A stretch of 64,000 nucleotides of DNA from Amorphophallus konjac (Eukaryota > Streptophyta > Magnoliopsida > Alismatales > Araceae), in contig CM040120.1 in assembly GCA_022559845.1 (NCBI GenBank), positions 305,758,740 through 305,822,739 of the forward strand, read 5' to 3'. The notes under the pieces were generated by a model. The model ran no database searches. It saw nothing but the letters and a program-made list of their open reading frames with translations, and was not told the origin of the DNA. Position 1 is the stretch's first letter. Each line of letters begins with the position of its first letter. A program made the position numbers and the translations under genes. Below are positions 11,933 to 23,941 of the stretch, piece after piece.

Positions 11933-13122
11933 GCTAGTGCAGCCGCGCCCCAGGCGTAGTCCCTAACCGCATCCAAATCTACCAGTAAAGGGAGGAGCTT
12001 GCAACTCACTCTGTCTGCCCTCGTCGTAAAGATCAGCTTCCCGAATAGTAACATCAGGAATCGATGGAGGACGGCGTCTGCCTTTGGCCTGGTCCCACTG
12101 CTACTCTCTCTTTGGCCCGATCCTTCAGCTGCCCCAAGTGCTCCTCTGGTAGCTCTCCTAGGCTATGGCTACTCCTCGCGGCCCCGAACTCTCTTGAAGA
12201 GTCGCTCGTGACAGCATGGACGAGTGGTGCCCCGGCCTCACCCACTCCAGCCCCAGCAACTCCTGTGCCAACTCCCTGTAGTCGGAGTGCGTCGTCCCGC
12301 TCAATGGTGCTTCATGGACCCGTAGTCCCATGATCCGCGCCACATCCTCCAACGTGGGGATCATGTGTCCCCACGGGAATAGAAATGCCTTGCTAATCGC
12401 ATCCCACCGATCATGGAGCGCGTACATGAGGGCTGTGTCGAGCCTCATCACTTCCATCCCGAGGAACTCAAGAAACCCCATGGCGGCTTGTCTCTCTCTC
12501 TGGAAATTCGACAATGCCAGGGACACTGCCTGGACCTGCAGCCACGATATCCTCATCCGGCGCTTTCCCTGCATGCATTTTAACATCCATAGTCAGTCAT
12601 CTAGATAATTCAATAAGTCATGCATTGCATATATTAAAAAAAAAGCCTTAGAAATCATGCGGTCCTCTGAGGACCGTTTGATCCATCTTAGCGGTCTAGG
12701 GTAGACCATCTGGCACCCTAGCGGTCGCTGGAACGACCGCTAGGCACTCGCTGAGATGACAATGTTCAACTTTGGAAAATGGCCCTAGGGGCCCGTACAA
12801 GTCTTCTATGGGTCCCCCGACCCATTGCCATACTATCCTACCCTCATGCATGCTTTGAAAAAAATTAAAAAAGGGAGTTTTGGGTTTTTTGGCCTACCTC
12901 GGACGAGGGGGTTCCGGCTGCCGTCCGGGACGCTTCCTCAACCGTGTGCTCGCCTTCATTGTCTCTAACGCCTTCCTCGGGCACGGTAGCCATCGTGGAT
13001 GGTTCCCCGGCCTCCGTTTGAGCTGGCAGTGGTCCTTCCTCCATTTGGACCGCCAGAGCCGTGGGTGCATCCCCCTTCGCCATGTAGGGCAAGAAATGTC
13101 ACACAGCCCTCTTCTTCACCAT
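11933..13122 (-). pseudogene. Antisense PMD-like gene of Tat A1, truncated
   Basis: Two exons by comparison with the Tat A2 copy. Exon 1 runs from ATG at 13122-13120 (MVKKRAV, then a TGA) to the donor GAG|GTAGGCC at 12898/12897. Exon 2 begins after an AG at 12570-12569 and runs to the G1 junction at 11933. Exon 2 encodes a PMD-type block: FLFPWGHMIPTLEDVARIMG is clear (PMD proteins, PF10536, typically have 'TLEDV..LLGL' near the N-terminus). The frame is lost near 12158 by a one-base deletion relative to Tat A2. PMD proteins are plant-specific, with transposon-borne and domesticated members; the molecular role of the transposon copies is not known to me. Confidence 0.6.
12659..12742. repeat. 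Cluster of GCGGTC..GACCGC palindromes in Tat A1
   Basis: Three imperfect inverted repeats of the Tat A type lie within the intron of the antisense gene: 12659-12676, 12691-12706 and 12720-12742 (AGCGGTCG..CGACCGCT). The same motif recurs in the LTR and in Tat A2. Confidence 0.75.
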
Positions 13123-14413
13123 CCTCACGTATGGAGGAGTGTGAGTTTGGCAATGGGCTAAGGTAGTCGCCGGTAGTGGTCGCCGGTGGTGATGGGTGGG
13201 GTGAGTGAATGAATGGAATGGGAAGAGAGAGTGAACGGTCGGTTTCGATTTTTTGAATTCACCCAGAGCCTAGTGGTCACACGATGGACTGTTAGGATCA
13301 CTTTGGCGGTCCTGATGGGACCGTATCTCCCAGGGACTCACCCATTGGAGAATGTGAACCGCCTTAAGGGTAACTGTCTAGAGGTGGACTGCTAAGATAC
13401 CCTTGCGATCGAGTACACAATCGTTTGGTTGCTGAAATCTGTTATGCTTAAGATGCTATATTTGTTCAATTTTTATGTGGCCTTGGCTTTATTTGACACA
13501 TCATCCTTATTCCTTTTCTTATTATTGATGGATGATCTATTAATTGCACATTTCATGAGCACCATCATAGCATTACACCACTACTTGTCAGATAGGTAAG
13601 TCAAGTAAGTATCTCAATCCTTAGTTCCTTAATGTATTACTATATGGTATCTATGATATGTTACCTCAAGAACCGGCTGGTCATTCATGTGTTCTGGGAT
13701 CTGATGTTCCCCTTTAACAAAAACGATGATGATGTAAGTGCACATGTTTAATCGTTGGAAAGGCCGTTAGGTTGGAAGGATTGAGGGATGATGGTTCTAT
13801 CTTGCACGCCGTGGTTGCAGATAGTGTCCTGACCCTGATTTGTCTGGTCTAACAATACTATTCTCGAGTACTTTCTATTTTATAGTTTCTTTGCATTCGT
13901 TTTGATGATTTCTTTTATTTTAGCCCAGCATGCATCATGCGCATCTTTGAGCATTCATGTGCCCTGATTTGTCAGAAGTGTCTCAATAATGGTGGATAAC
14001 TGTGTATCCATGGTCTTGGGTAGGGAGAGTATTCCACTCTGAATTGGAAGGTTTCCTTCGGTCTATTTTGCTCGGTTTGGTTAGCTGAGGATTCTTGTCT
14101 GGAGTTTAATTGCTCATCTTTTACTTTTCGCTGCTCCGATCACCTATCAGCTGTGCGTTCCAGCGATGAGGTTGGTCATGTTTTATTTTCCTTTAGTTGT
14201 TAGTTGCTCCAGGCATGTGTCATTCAGTCTGGCCGTTCCTTGTGATTGGTTCGGAGTTTTTCGAAAGATTCTTATCGCTCGTTGGTTAAGAACGAGTGTC
14301 GTTTACCTTAACGCCCACTTTTCAATCTGTTTCACTGCATTTCCACTTCATCTCCATGTTCCATTTCGCTTTCACTCCACCTCCGCTCACTCCCCTACAA
14401 AGAGGACGTTAAC
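13123..14413. other. Non-coding spacer of Tat A1 between antisense gene and PPT
   Basis: No credible gene. It matches the inverted segment 28548-29832 of Tat A2 in long blocks (for example around 13680-13830 and 13950-14110), confirming that it is part of the element. Confidence 0.6.
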
Positions 14414-14423
14414 TAGGGGCATC
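14414..14423 (+). promoter_or_regulatory. Polypurine tract of Tat A1
   Basis: taggggcatc immediately precedes the LTR start TGTTGACACC. The inverted copy (gatgcccctcc) borders the LTR of Tat A2 at 28537-28547. Confidence 0.65.
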
Positions 14424-16067
14424 TGTTGACACCCATTTTATGACCGATGAGTTGTGTCATATCCCCATCTTATCTTATGATGTCCCAGGTTTTTCACTGG
14501 TTATTGGGCCATTTTTGGTCAATTTTTGGGCTTATTTTATGGGTTTTTCGCCCTAGTTGGGCTAAAATCCTTCTAATTCTCATCATTTTAACTTATTGGG
14601 CCTAGATAAGGGCTAGATGAGGATTAATTTTGGATTTACACGGAGATTTATTCGGCCTTTATCTCTTTGCCACGTCTATCTGCCTAGCGGTCTATCGCAC
14701 GACCGCTAACGGACGACAGCAGCCCATTGCTCGACCGCTAGGTGGACAGAGAATCTTGTTTGAACTATCTCTCTCCCATTGGCTTTATCTCTTTGTGAAC
14801 GACCAGTCTTAGCGGTCTATCGAACGACCGTTTGCTATGCCTTGCGGTCTATCGCAAGACCGTTAGGTAAGACAGAGAGTCCTGCTCCATCTAATTTTTA
14901 TCTCTCCGTCTGTGGTTGAATAGAGTCCTTAATTCCTTGTTTTCTCTCTGAGTATCGATCCTCAGAAGCTTCAAATTGATTCTATGGACTCTTGGGAGTA
15001 TTATCTTCGAGTTTTATCAAGGTTTAGCTCTATTTTCTTGCTATTATCCCTCCAACTCGACCTAGGATTTTGGGGGTCTATAAATAGAACCCTTGACTTC
15101 ATGGCTTGAGGACGAGATTTCTGGAGTATGCGACGAAGTGCTGCCGCATTCTAGAGCGAGTACCAACCAGAGAGAACTTGTTTCTGCGTCCTAGGGTCGT
15201 CTGGTCTAGGGAGTAGCCGGTTCTTTTAAGTTTTTTCTATCTTCTTTCTCTTAGTCTTTGTCCTTCTTCGCATCATCATAGCATCGTTTCTTCTTCTTCT
15301 TCTTCCATGTTCTTCTGCATGCAAAACACATTTTTAAACATCCTCCTATTGATTTCATGCCTCACAGGGGTTAAAAAATCACCAACCCCTAGGTATTCAC
15401 CCTTCCTTTTCTTGCATATTAGTTTTATTTCTTTATAGATACCACACTTCTCCAAGGCTAATTGTGTTGTTTTCTTTCTGTCTCTACATTCTTTCGCAGG
15501 TCTATAGTACTCCTAACACGAGGCCCAACTCTTCTGGCCAGCCAAGAGAGGTGTAGGTTTGAGTTCCACATCACACTTTCTGGGTGCAGGTAGTGTATCA
15601 TCTTTCGACCGTCTGGGTTCCCTTGCGGCTGTCTTCAGACAGTTTTCTTTTGCCTTACGATCGCAGGAGGACCATTTTTTGCTCTACACCTGAGTCTTTC
15701 TCTCTCGCGTGCGAGTGTGCTTCACTCGGCTTCTTTCCAAGGTACGTAGTGTGGTGTTGTCTACATTATTTACTTTGGTGGCGATCACATCTGCTTGTTT
15801 GGGTATTTGTCATCATATCTCTCTATTTCCTCTTATTTCCTTCTCTTTAGTTGCTCCACGCCTGCGGCATGTGTTTACTTTTCATCTCCATCATTGTTCC
15901 ACGCCCACGGCGTGTGTTTAGTTCTTTCTATTACTTTACTTTGCACTATTGAGATGACATACCCACATGCTTCATATTTGATGTTATTGCTCACTTGAGT
16001 TTGGCACATATCACACACTTCATACCCCATCTCACCCACTTTTCACACTACTTCACAAATATCAACA
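14424..16067 (+). mobile_element. 3' LTR of Tat A1
   Basis: Starts TGTTGACACCCATTTTATGA and ends TATCAACA, 1,644 bp, matching the inverted LTR 26694-28536. A TATA box (TCTATAAATAG) lies at 15078-15088. The upstream third carries palindromes of the GCGGTC..GACCGC type at 14686-14707, 14811-14831 and 14843-14862. Confidence 0.75.
14686..14862. repeat. GCGGTC..GACCGC palindromes in Tat A1 LTR
   Basis: Three near-palindromes, 20-22 bp each, of the form AGCGGTC-TATCGCAC-GACCGCT, within 180 bases and upstream of the TATA box at 15078. Confidence 0.8.
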
Positions 16068-16200
16068 GTGCCCTTGTGGACACATATTGAGGTCGCGGTG
16101 TCTTACCGACCGCTTTATTATAGTTGCGGTTCCACTATGACGTTCATGATTTTTCATCTTATTTATTTTTAAATATCATATATTTTTTGTTTGCTGCATC

Positions 16201-16205
16201 CTCCT
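16201..16205. repeat. Target-site duplication of C1, left copy
   Basis: CTCCT, repeated exactly at 25478-25482 on the other side of the C1 element. Confidence 0.9.
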
Positions 16206-17741
16206 TGTAAGGTTTCGATCAGAGCAGCAGCGGAAACAACGAAACTCTAAGAGTCGTATCGTTGCCGGTGATCAAAATCAAAAACTATTAATCGAAGAAC
16301 CCGCCAAGGAAGAAAAATTCTATACCTTTGCGGGATTAATCAATTCCCAGATGCCCGAAGACGATCGAGTAGAGGCTCGTCGGGCTGCTAGCCGTCCAAG
16401 TGTCCGGCCTCTAGATGTATCCACACGAGCAGCAGGAACGGACGGAGTCTCCTTCTCGATCTCCACACGTCGGCCACTCCTCAGCACCACCATCCACCGC
16501 CGTAGGAGGAGGGAGAGAGAGAGGGATGCGCCCAGGTCAGGGAGGAGAGAGAGAGAGAGAGGGGGGCGGCCAGGGGAGAAACCCTAGTGCTTGGCCAGGG
16601 TTTCTCTCCTCAGCGTATATTTATAGACTCTGGCATTTTTCATAAAAACCCAGAAACGGTCTATAATTACCGTCCTTCTCCGTCTGATCCACTACTCTAT
16701 TGTGTGTGACCCTCTAGGCCCAATAGTCTGTTTGGTTTTCAGGCCCATTAAGCTAAGAACTCTTCTTAACTTAATTAGTTATAATCCAATAACTCTTCAT
16801 GGATTTAACAGGCTTTCCGACCACGAACGGCACCAAGCAACACCTCGTGATCCCAAATGACTTTGGGAGGGATGCAACCCATATTGAACCTTTCCGTCAT
16901 CAGATTCCACACAGTTATAGATCCTCATTCATACAATGCTCCAATCAGAATTAGGGTACGGTCAAATTGTCAAACCCTAAAGCATCCTGATCTTATGGAC
17001 CCTTGTACTCTTAAGTACAGTTCACTAGAAAACTCCTTTTCTAAGTGAACCCCCATACCCTGGCCAGGGATTTCTAAGTACATGTCCATAGAGCATTCTC
17101 TCTCTTAATCCATGCAGAGAGTGAATGATCCCTTGTTGTCCACCAAAGTATTTTCACATGAATCCCACTGAGTCCGAATAGCTAACTATTAAGAACCACA
17201 AGATTGAAGTTCATGAGTCAGCAATCAAACGCTCAGTGGAGTCCATGCAAAACCTCTTTTGTGACTCAGGTCAAAGATCCAACTATGCTACTGTGGCACT
17301 AGAATCTCCTGATTGACAGTCGGCATGATTACCATTCAGGAATTCTAGATCGGGTCAGTTCAGTGAACTCATTCAGCAACGAGCACCTGCACGTGTACCT
17401 TGATGTCAACACACCGGTGATTATGAGATCGACCACCCTCATCACATGAGTGAGTACCACGTGCACCGGTCTATCCGGATCTTCAATGTCCCTTCTTGAA
17501 GATCCTACGACCAGGAACATTTAGAATATAAACATCTAGATGGCTGTTCTCATTATCACAATCTCATCATGATCCAATCATCATAGCTCATATTCAAGGA
17601 CTTCATCATATTACAACAAATATACTATAACGTGTTAAGAATATAATGAAGAAAATGCCATTAGTTTATTGAATGAAATTGTACAAGAAATGTCGCCATC
17701 ACAACACTTGTGATTGGCTTGAAGGGCATACATCTCCAACA
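16206..17741 (-). mobile_element. 3' LTR of C1
   Basis: On the plus strand it starts TGTAAGGTTTCGATCAGAGC and ends CATCTCCAACA. The minus-strand TATA box (TCTATAAATATA) is near 16614-16627, preceded by a GA-rich run. The short open frames inside it are duplicated in the other LTR and have no known domain. Confidence 0.92.
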
Positions 17742-17755
17742 ATCTCCCACTTGCA
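17742..17755 (-). promoter_or_regulatory. Polypurine tract of C1
   Basis: The minus strand reads tgcaagtgggagat directly before the 3' LTR (TGTTGGAG). The pol stop codon lies immediately upstream, so coding sequence and PPT nearly touch. Confidence 0.75.
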
Positions 17756-20700
17756 CTAAAGCCAATCACCCACATGCTTGATCCCCATCAGCCCAAGGTG
17801 ACGCTCAAATACACTTTGAGATAAAGGCTTAGTCAATGAATCTGCAATATTATCAGCAGAAGATACTCTATCTACTATCACATCTCCTCTAGCTATAATC
17901 TCTCTGATCAAGTGATAACGCCGCAGAATATGCTTGGACTTCTGATGAGACCTCGGCTCCTTTGCTTGTGCAATTGCCCCATTGTTGTCACAAAACATGG
18001 GGACAGGATCAGAGATGCTTGGGACAACTCCCAATCCATCGATGAACTTCTTCATCCAGACCGCCTCCTTTGACGCCTCGGCAGTAGCTATGTACTCAGC
18101 CTCGGTTGTTGAATCAGCAGTGGTTTCTTGTTTGGAACTCTTCCAACTCACTGCCCCACCATTGAGAGTAAAAATGAACCCAGAGGTTGACTTGCTGTCA
18201 TCTTTGTCAGACTGGAAACTATAGTCAGTGTATCCTCTCAGTTTCAAGTCCTCTCCTCCATATACCAGAAATAGATCCTTAGTCCTTCTTAAGTACTTAA
18301 GGATACATTTCACAGCTATCCAGTGTTGTTCACCTGGATCTGCTTGATACCTGCTCGTAACACTTAGAGCATAAGCTATATCAGGCCTAGTACATAACAT
18401 CGCGTACATGATGGACCCTATGGCAGAGGCATAGGGAACCCTACTCATGTACTCCCTCTCTTCAGGAGTTTTAGGGGACATTTCCTTAGAGAGGTAGACT
18501 CCATGTCTAATTGGTATTAGACCTCTCTTGGAGTCTTCCATGCCACACCTTTTGACAATGGTGTCTATGTACATTGATTGGGACAAGCCTAGCATCCTCT
18601 TTGATCTATCTCTATAGATCCTAATCCCCAACACATAGGATGCTTCTCCCAAATCCTTCATGGAGAAATACTTTGACAGCCAGGCTTTGACTGACGATAA
18701 CATACCTACATCATTCCCAATGAGTAGTATGTCATCCACATATAGTACTAAAAAGGTGATTGCACTGCCATTTGCCTTTTTGTACACACATGGCTCATCT
18801 TCATTCTTAACGAAGTCATAAGATTTGATTGCTTCATCAAACCTTATGTTCCAACTGCGAGATGCTTGCTTTAGTCCATATATGGACCTCTGAAGCCTGC
18901 ACACTCTATCTGGATACTCTTTGGATGTGAATCCCTCAGGCTGTGTCATGTACACTTCTTCCTCAAGGTTTCCATTGAGGAATGCCGTCTTCACATCCAT
19001 CTGCCAGATTTCATAATCATAGTGTGCAGCAATGGTAAGTAAAATTCTAATGGATTTTAGCATGGCTACAGGAGAGAAGGTTTTGTCATAGTCAACCCCT
19101 TGCCTTTGACGATATCCCTTCGCTACAAGCCTTGCCTTATAGGTATCAACCTTTCCATCTACTCCAATCTTTCTTTTAAAGATCCACTTGCATCCAATAG
19201 GTATAATACCCTCAGGTGGATCCACCAAGTTCCAAACTTGGTTGGAGTACATGGAATCCATTTCAGATATCATGGCCTCTTGCCATTTCCTGGAGTCAAT
19301 GACACTCATTGCCTCCTCGTAGGTCTTAGGATCATCATCCTCATTATGTGATACCTTACCAGAAATATGTCCTACATATCTTTCTGGTTGAACATGTATC
19401 CGACTTGACCTACGCACAGTTTGTGGGTCAGTTTGTACTGGATCTTGAGAAGGTACACTGACAGGTTGTGGTTCTAGAACTTCTTCTAGTTCTATCGAGC
19501 TCCCACTGTTTCCTTCAAGGATATACTCTTCCTCAAGGAATACAGCATGTTTAGCTACAAACACTCTTTGATCGCTAGGCTGGTAGAAGTAATATCCATA
19601 AGTTTCCTTAGGATATCCCACAAACCTGCACTTCTCAGTCTTAGATCCCAGTTTATCCGAGTCATGTTTCTTTACATGGGCAGGGCAACCCCAAAGCTTA
19701 AAGTACTTAAGATTTGGCTTCTTTCCTTTCCATATCTCATATGGAGTGGAGTCGACAGACTTCGATGGGACTTTGTTCAACAAGTGTGCAGCAGTCTCCA
19801 AGGCATAACCCCAGAGGGACAAGGGTAAACCAGTAAAACACATCATGGACCGTACCATATCTAATAGGGTACGATTCCTCCTTTCTGCTACACCATTCAA
19901 CTGAGGTGTATAAGGAGGAGTCCATTGAGACAATATTCCATTATCCCTTAAAAACTGTGTGAACTCCGTACTCAAGTATTCACCCCCTCGATCTGATCGA
20001 AGAGTTTTAATACTTTTCCCGGTGTGTTTCTCTACTTCATTCTTAAACTCGACAAATTTCTCAAAAGCTTCAGATTTGTACTTCATTAAGTACACGTATC
20101 CAAATCTTGAGAAATCATCAGTGAATGTAATGAAGTATGAATAACCTCCTTTGGCATGTATGGACATAGGTCCACACACATCAGAGTGTATGAGTTCTAA
20201 TAACTCATTTGCTCTTTCTCCATGTCCAGAAAATGGAGACTTGGTCATCTTACCCATGAGGCAAGATTCACAAGTCGTGAATGATTCATAATCAAATGGA
20301 TCAAGGTATCCATTCTTACACAACTTTTTCAATCTTTCCTCATTGATATGACCAAGCTTACAATGCCAAAGATAAGCTTGATTCACATTGCCTCTTTTTC
20401 TCTTAAGAGGTTTGTCCACACACATCACAGAAGATGCCACATCTAAAATATACAAACCATTCATTAAGCTCCCACTGGCAAACAATTCACCATTTAATAA
20501 TAAAGAACAACCATTGTTTCCAAAACTTACAACAAATCCATATTTATTTAAGCAAGAAATGGAAATAATGTTCTTTATTATAGAAGGAACATAATAACAG
20601 TCTATAAGCTCTAGTGTAACTCATGTAGGCATCTGGAGGTTCACCTTCACAACTGCGAGCGTAGCAACCTTCGCTCCATTTCCCAGTCACAAGTCAACCT

Positions 20701-21655
20701 CGCCTTTGTTCAATTGCCTACTGCTTGTCAGCACCTGCAAGTCATTGCAGATATGAGATGCACATCCAGTATCTAATATCCACGATGTGGATCTATAAGA
20801 CAAGTTTAGGTCAACAATCATGAACATACCTGAAGCTTCTCCAAGCTTCTGTTTTGCCTTTTCTGCAAGATACAACTTACAGTTCCTCTTCCAATGACCA
20901 TCCTTATGGTAGTGGAAACATTGGCCCTTGTCCTTCTTAGCCTCATCCTTTTTGGCAGTCTTTCCCTGCTTATCCTGCTTTTTCTTTTTATTTTTCTTAA
21001 AAATAGATTGATTCTTTCTCTTCTTGTTGGTCTTACCAACAAGTAGCACAGAAGATTTCCCATTGTTCATTGTCCCCTCAGCTGTCTTCAACATATTAAG
21101 AAGCTCTGCTAGAGAGCACTCTATCTTATTCATGTTGAAATTCACTATGAACTGGGAGAATGAACATGGGAGAGACTGCAAGATTAGGTCAATGCACAAA
21201 TCCTTGTTCATATCAAAACCTAATTCTTTTAGCCTCTCAATCCACTCTATCATTTTGAGAACATGTGTCTGCACAGATGTTCCCTCAGACATTTTGGCCC
21301 CGAACAGATTCTTAGATATCTCATATCTCTCTGTTCTACTCTGAGCTCCAAAGAGCTCCTCCAGATGGAATAGGATGGATCTAGCATCCATCTTTTCATG
21401 CTGCCTTTGTAACTCATTAGTCATGGAGGCTAGCATATAACATTGGGCCAGAGTGGCATCTTCCTTATGCTTCTCATAAAGAATCACCTCAGCCTCATCG
21501 GCATCATCAGCAAGAACAGGGGGAACAGGCTGCTCAAGGACATAGGCTATTTTCTCAGCCGTGAGAACAATTCTCAGATTCTTGAGCCAATCGACATAAT
21601 TTGGACCAGTCAGCCTGTTGGCATCCAATATGCCTCTCAATGGGTGGTTCGTCAT
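17756..21655 (-). pseudogene. gag-pol polyprotein of C1, two TGA codons
   Basis: One frame of 1,300 codons broken only by TGA at 20689-20687 and 20623-20621. Gag (ATG at 21655) has a Lys-rich tail and a knuckle CFHY..GHWKRNC in which the second Cys is Tyr. Protease follows (WILDTGCASH). In the 909-residue pol part counted from 20485, the integrase zinc site is H41, H45, C72, C75 and the catalytic triad D102, D165, E201; reverse transcriptase spans about 400-640 with YVDD at 582-585; RNase H has D754, E797 and the FCDNN aspartate. All catalytic residues I can identify are kept. The TGA codons fall where related elements usually have Arg or another sense codon, so C-to-T decay is likely. The copia lineage is not assigned. 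Confidence 0.9.
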
Positions 21656-23928
21656 TGCGATCTATAAGAGGAAATAACAGAATTTAGAACAACATTGTAG
21701 ATATTCATGATATTAAATTAAGACATGGACTTTTATGCTAACTTAATACTCCCACTAATTTTTGACGATTTTGCATAACCCCTAATATGCAAAGACGGGA
21801 CACAACGACTGTGTCCTAGTGGGTACTAGGATCCCATTAACATTATGGAAGTAGTCTTGTGGTAGCACAACAAACTACCCCATACTTAATGGGTAGGCAA
21901 CTCTTGCCAATTACAACTCCTTGTAACTCCCAGTAATTTAGCCTCCAAACGCTTCGTGATCTTGTGGTAGCACAACAAACCACGAGCGTTGGTTAGGTCC
22001 AACCCGTTGTTACGTTATGAGAGTGGGTTTATGACATAACTCTTGTGGTAGCACAACAAAGCCATGCCAGCCCCCATCCCAAGGTTCGGCCCAAGCCCTA
22101 GCCTAAGTCTCCGTCCCCTTGCTGTGATAGTCTTGTGGTAGCACAACAAACTCCCACAGTCTAAGGACGGCTCACTTTGACTATAACAACGGAAGGCTAC
22201 GTGGAACATTCTTAATGTCTCACGCTTATCGACCTAATATTTGATTGAAGGGGATTTGAATATTTTGGTCACATCAATATAGATGCTATATATATAATAA
22301 TAATTTGGAGTATCGAATATACTCTAAAATTATGTATATATATACAATTAGTAGCATAACCACATATATCAAATATATGCTATAACACCGATGGATGATC
22401 ATGGACTTTAAACCTAGCAACATTACCAGAGCCAGTTGGTAATGTACACACAACATGGTAAATACTCAAAGACTTGGAGCATCCAATGCTCCTACAGGAT
22501 GTGAAGAATCTCCCGAGCCATCGAAGTCGGCCTCCCTCTTAGTCTCCATCCGCTTCTCATTATTACAAGTAAATTTGAAATATTGGGCACGCAAGCCCAT
22601 AAATATACATCAGATAATAATAAGAAACCTTGAACCAGTCAAGGGGAGTACAACACAGGTGGGAGATAGAATGTACAACCCAGATTAATAAGAGAGGGAG
22701 AGAAGGAGGCACGCAGGCCCCAATAATCACATCATGATCCATTCACCACAAACCATACCATCACATGATATCTAAGTCCATGACCATCCATCCACACACA
22801 TGACACATCACATGCAACATTAAGTAATTATCATATAATTACAGCGAGATATAACATTGATTTCAAAATAATAATAATTAGTTTTGAAATCACGCAATAT
22901 TAATTAACTAAACAATTTAGTTAAAATAATCAAATCTAAACAATTTTAGACAAAAGTCATACACATTCACCACATGGGCTCAACAAGAATATACTGTTAA
23001 TTAACCTCATAAGAATCACATCCTTATAGTAATTAACATTAATTAATTAGATAATAGGAAATACTTAAAACCATTTTAAAATTCCCATTAACTAACTAAC
23101 CAAGGGCCAATAATGAAAAATAAGTTAACAGATTTCTAAAACAATTTTATAATCCATTAAAATATTTTTCAGAATTTTCCCAGAATTTTTCTGACATTGT
23201 ATGCATTTTAAACATTTTAAAATGAATAAAAAATAAAAAAAAATTAAAGGGGGGGGCCTAATCGGGCGCGGATCCGGGCGCGCCCCGGATCCGGGCGCGG
23301 ATCCGAGCGCGGGCCGGATCCACCCGCGGGAGACCCGCGGGGGTCGTCTTCCCCGCCCGATCGCGAAGGGGAGGGGGCTGGGGTAAAACCCAAGCCCCCG
23401 GTGCTCGCCGCAGGGGGCCTGTCCGCCACCCCCGACCACCGCGGACGACCCCTGGGGTCCCGCCGGCACCTCCGCCGGCCACCGCCCTCGACGCCGTGGC
23501 CGGAGAAGGGCCGCGAAGAACACGCCGCCGCCCCGACAAGCTCGCCGCGAACTTCGCCGGAGCCCCAAATCCGGCCACCACACGGACGCGGACACCGTGG
23601 GATACCATGGGGAATTGTCCAGCAACCCTTGCCAGCCCCATGGTCATCCAGAATTGGAGATTAACGGACTGAATCGGCCTCCCTCTCCCTGTGCGAACGG
23701 CGACCACCGCCCTGAAGACCCGTTCGATTCGCCCTCACCATAGGGTCAATCAACGCACCAAAACGTGCGTTTTGATCCTCTTGATACCAGGAACAATTCC
23801 ATGGGATCAATTGACCAAAAACTCATCCGTGAGAGACTCAATCGAACAACCTAAATTGAGCCCTAAGCATGAACGTGAAGAACGAAAAATAATATAATAA
23901 TCTCAATTTTGATCAAACCAGCAACCTG
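21656..23928 (-). other. Long 5' leader of C1
   Basis: 2.27 kb between primer site and gag start, unusually long. No convincing gene. It holds four copies of a 20-base motif (21855-22150), an AT-rich middle (22200-23240) and a sharp GC-rich block (23250-23600) containing repeated cggatccgggcgcg units around 23263-23325. Open frames through the GC-rich block reflect base composition and have no recognisable domain. Confidence 0.6.
21855..22150 (-). repeat. Four spaced copies of a 20-base leader motif in C1
   Basis: TCTTGTGGTAGCACAACAAA (plus strand) occurs at 21855, 21960, 22041 and 22131, exact in all four; the spacers of 61-85 bases are dissimilar. On the element's sense strand it reads TTTGTTGTGCTACCACAAGA, with the internal near-palindrome TTGTGCTACCACAA that could form a small hairpin. 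Confidence 0.85.
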
Positions 23929-23940
23929 GCTCTGATACCA
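23929..23940 (-). promoter_or_regulatory. Primer-binding site of C1 (tRNA-iMet)
   Basis: The minus strand reads TGGTATCAGAGC one base after the 5' LTR, complementary to plant initiator tRNA-Met. Confidence 0.92.
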
Positions 23941-23941
23941 C

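Larger units (their letters stand above)
11933..16067 (+). mobile_element. Tat A1: right part of a Tat-like gypsy element
   Basis: Contains, left to right, an antisense PMD-like gene (11933-13122, minus), a non-coding spacer, a polypurine tract and a full 3' LTR (14424-16067). The same order in inverted orientation is found in Tat A2 (26694 onward), where pol is also visible and shows the Tat-type dual RNase H. The left part, with pol and the 5' LTR, is not in the window; the element is cut at 11933 by G1. Confidence 0.75.

Noticed and set aside
16351..16645. Small frames beginning MPEDDRVEARR in the C1 LTR, repeated at 24087-24402
   Set aside because: They sit in the LTR, are short and Arg-rich because of a GA-repeat tract, and have no domain.
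23125..23707. Minus-strand frames of 149-166 codons in the C1 leader
   Set aside because: Low-complexity Arg/Gly/Pro products of a GC-rich block, overlapping each other in different frames; no known domain.
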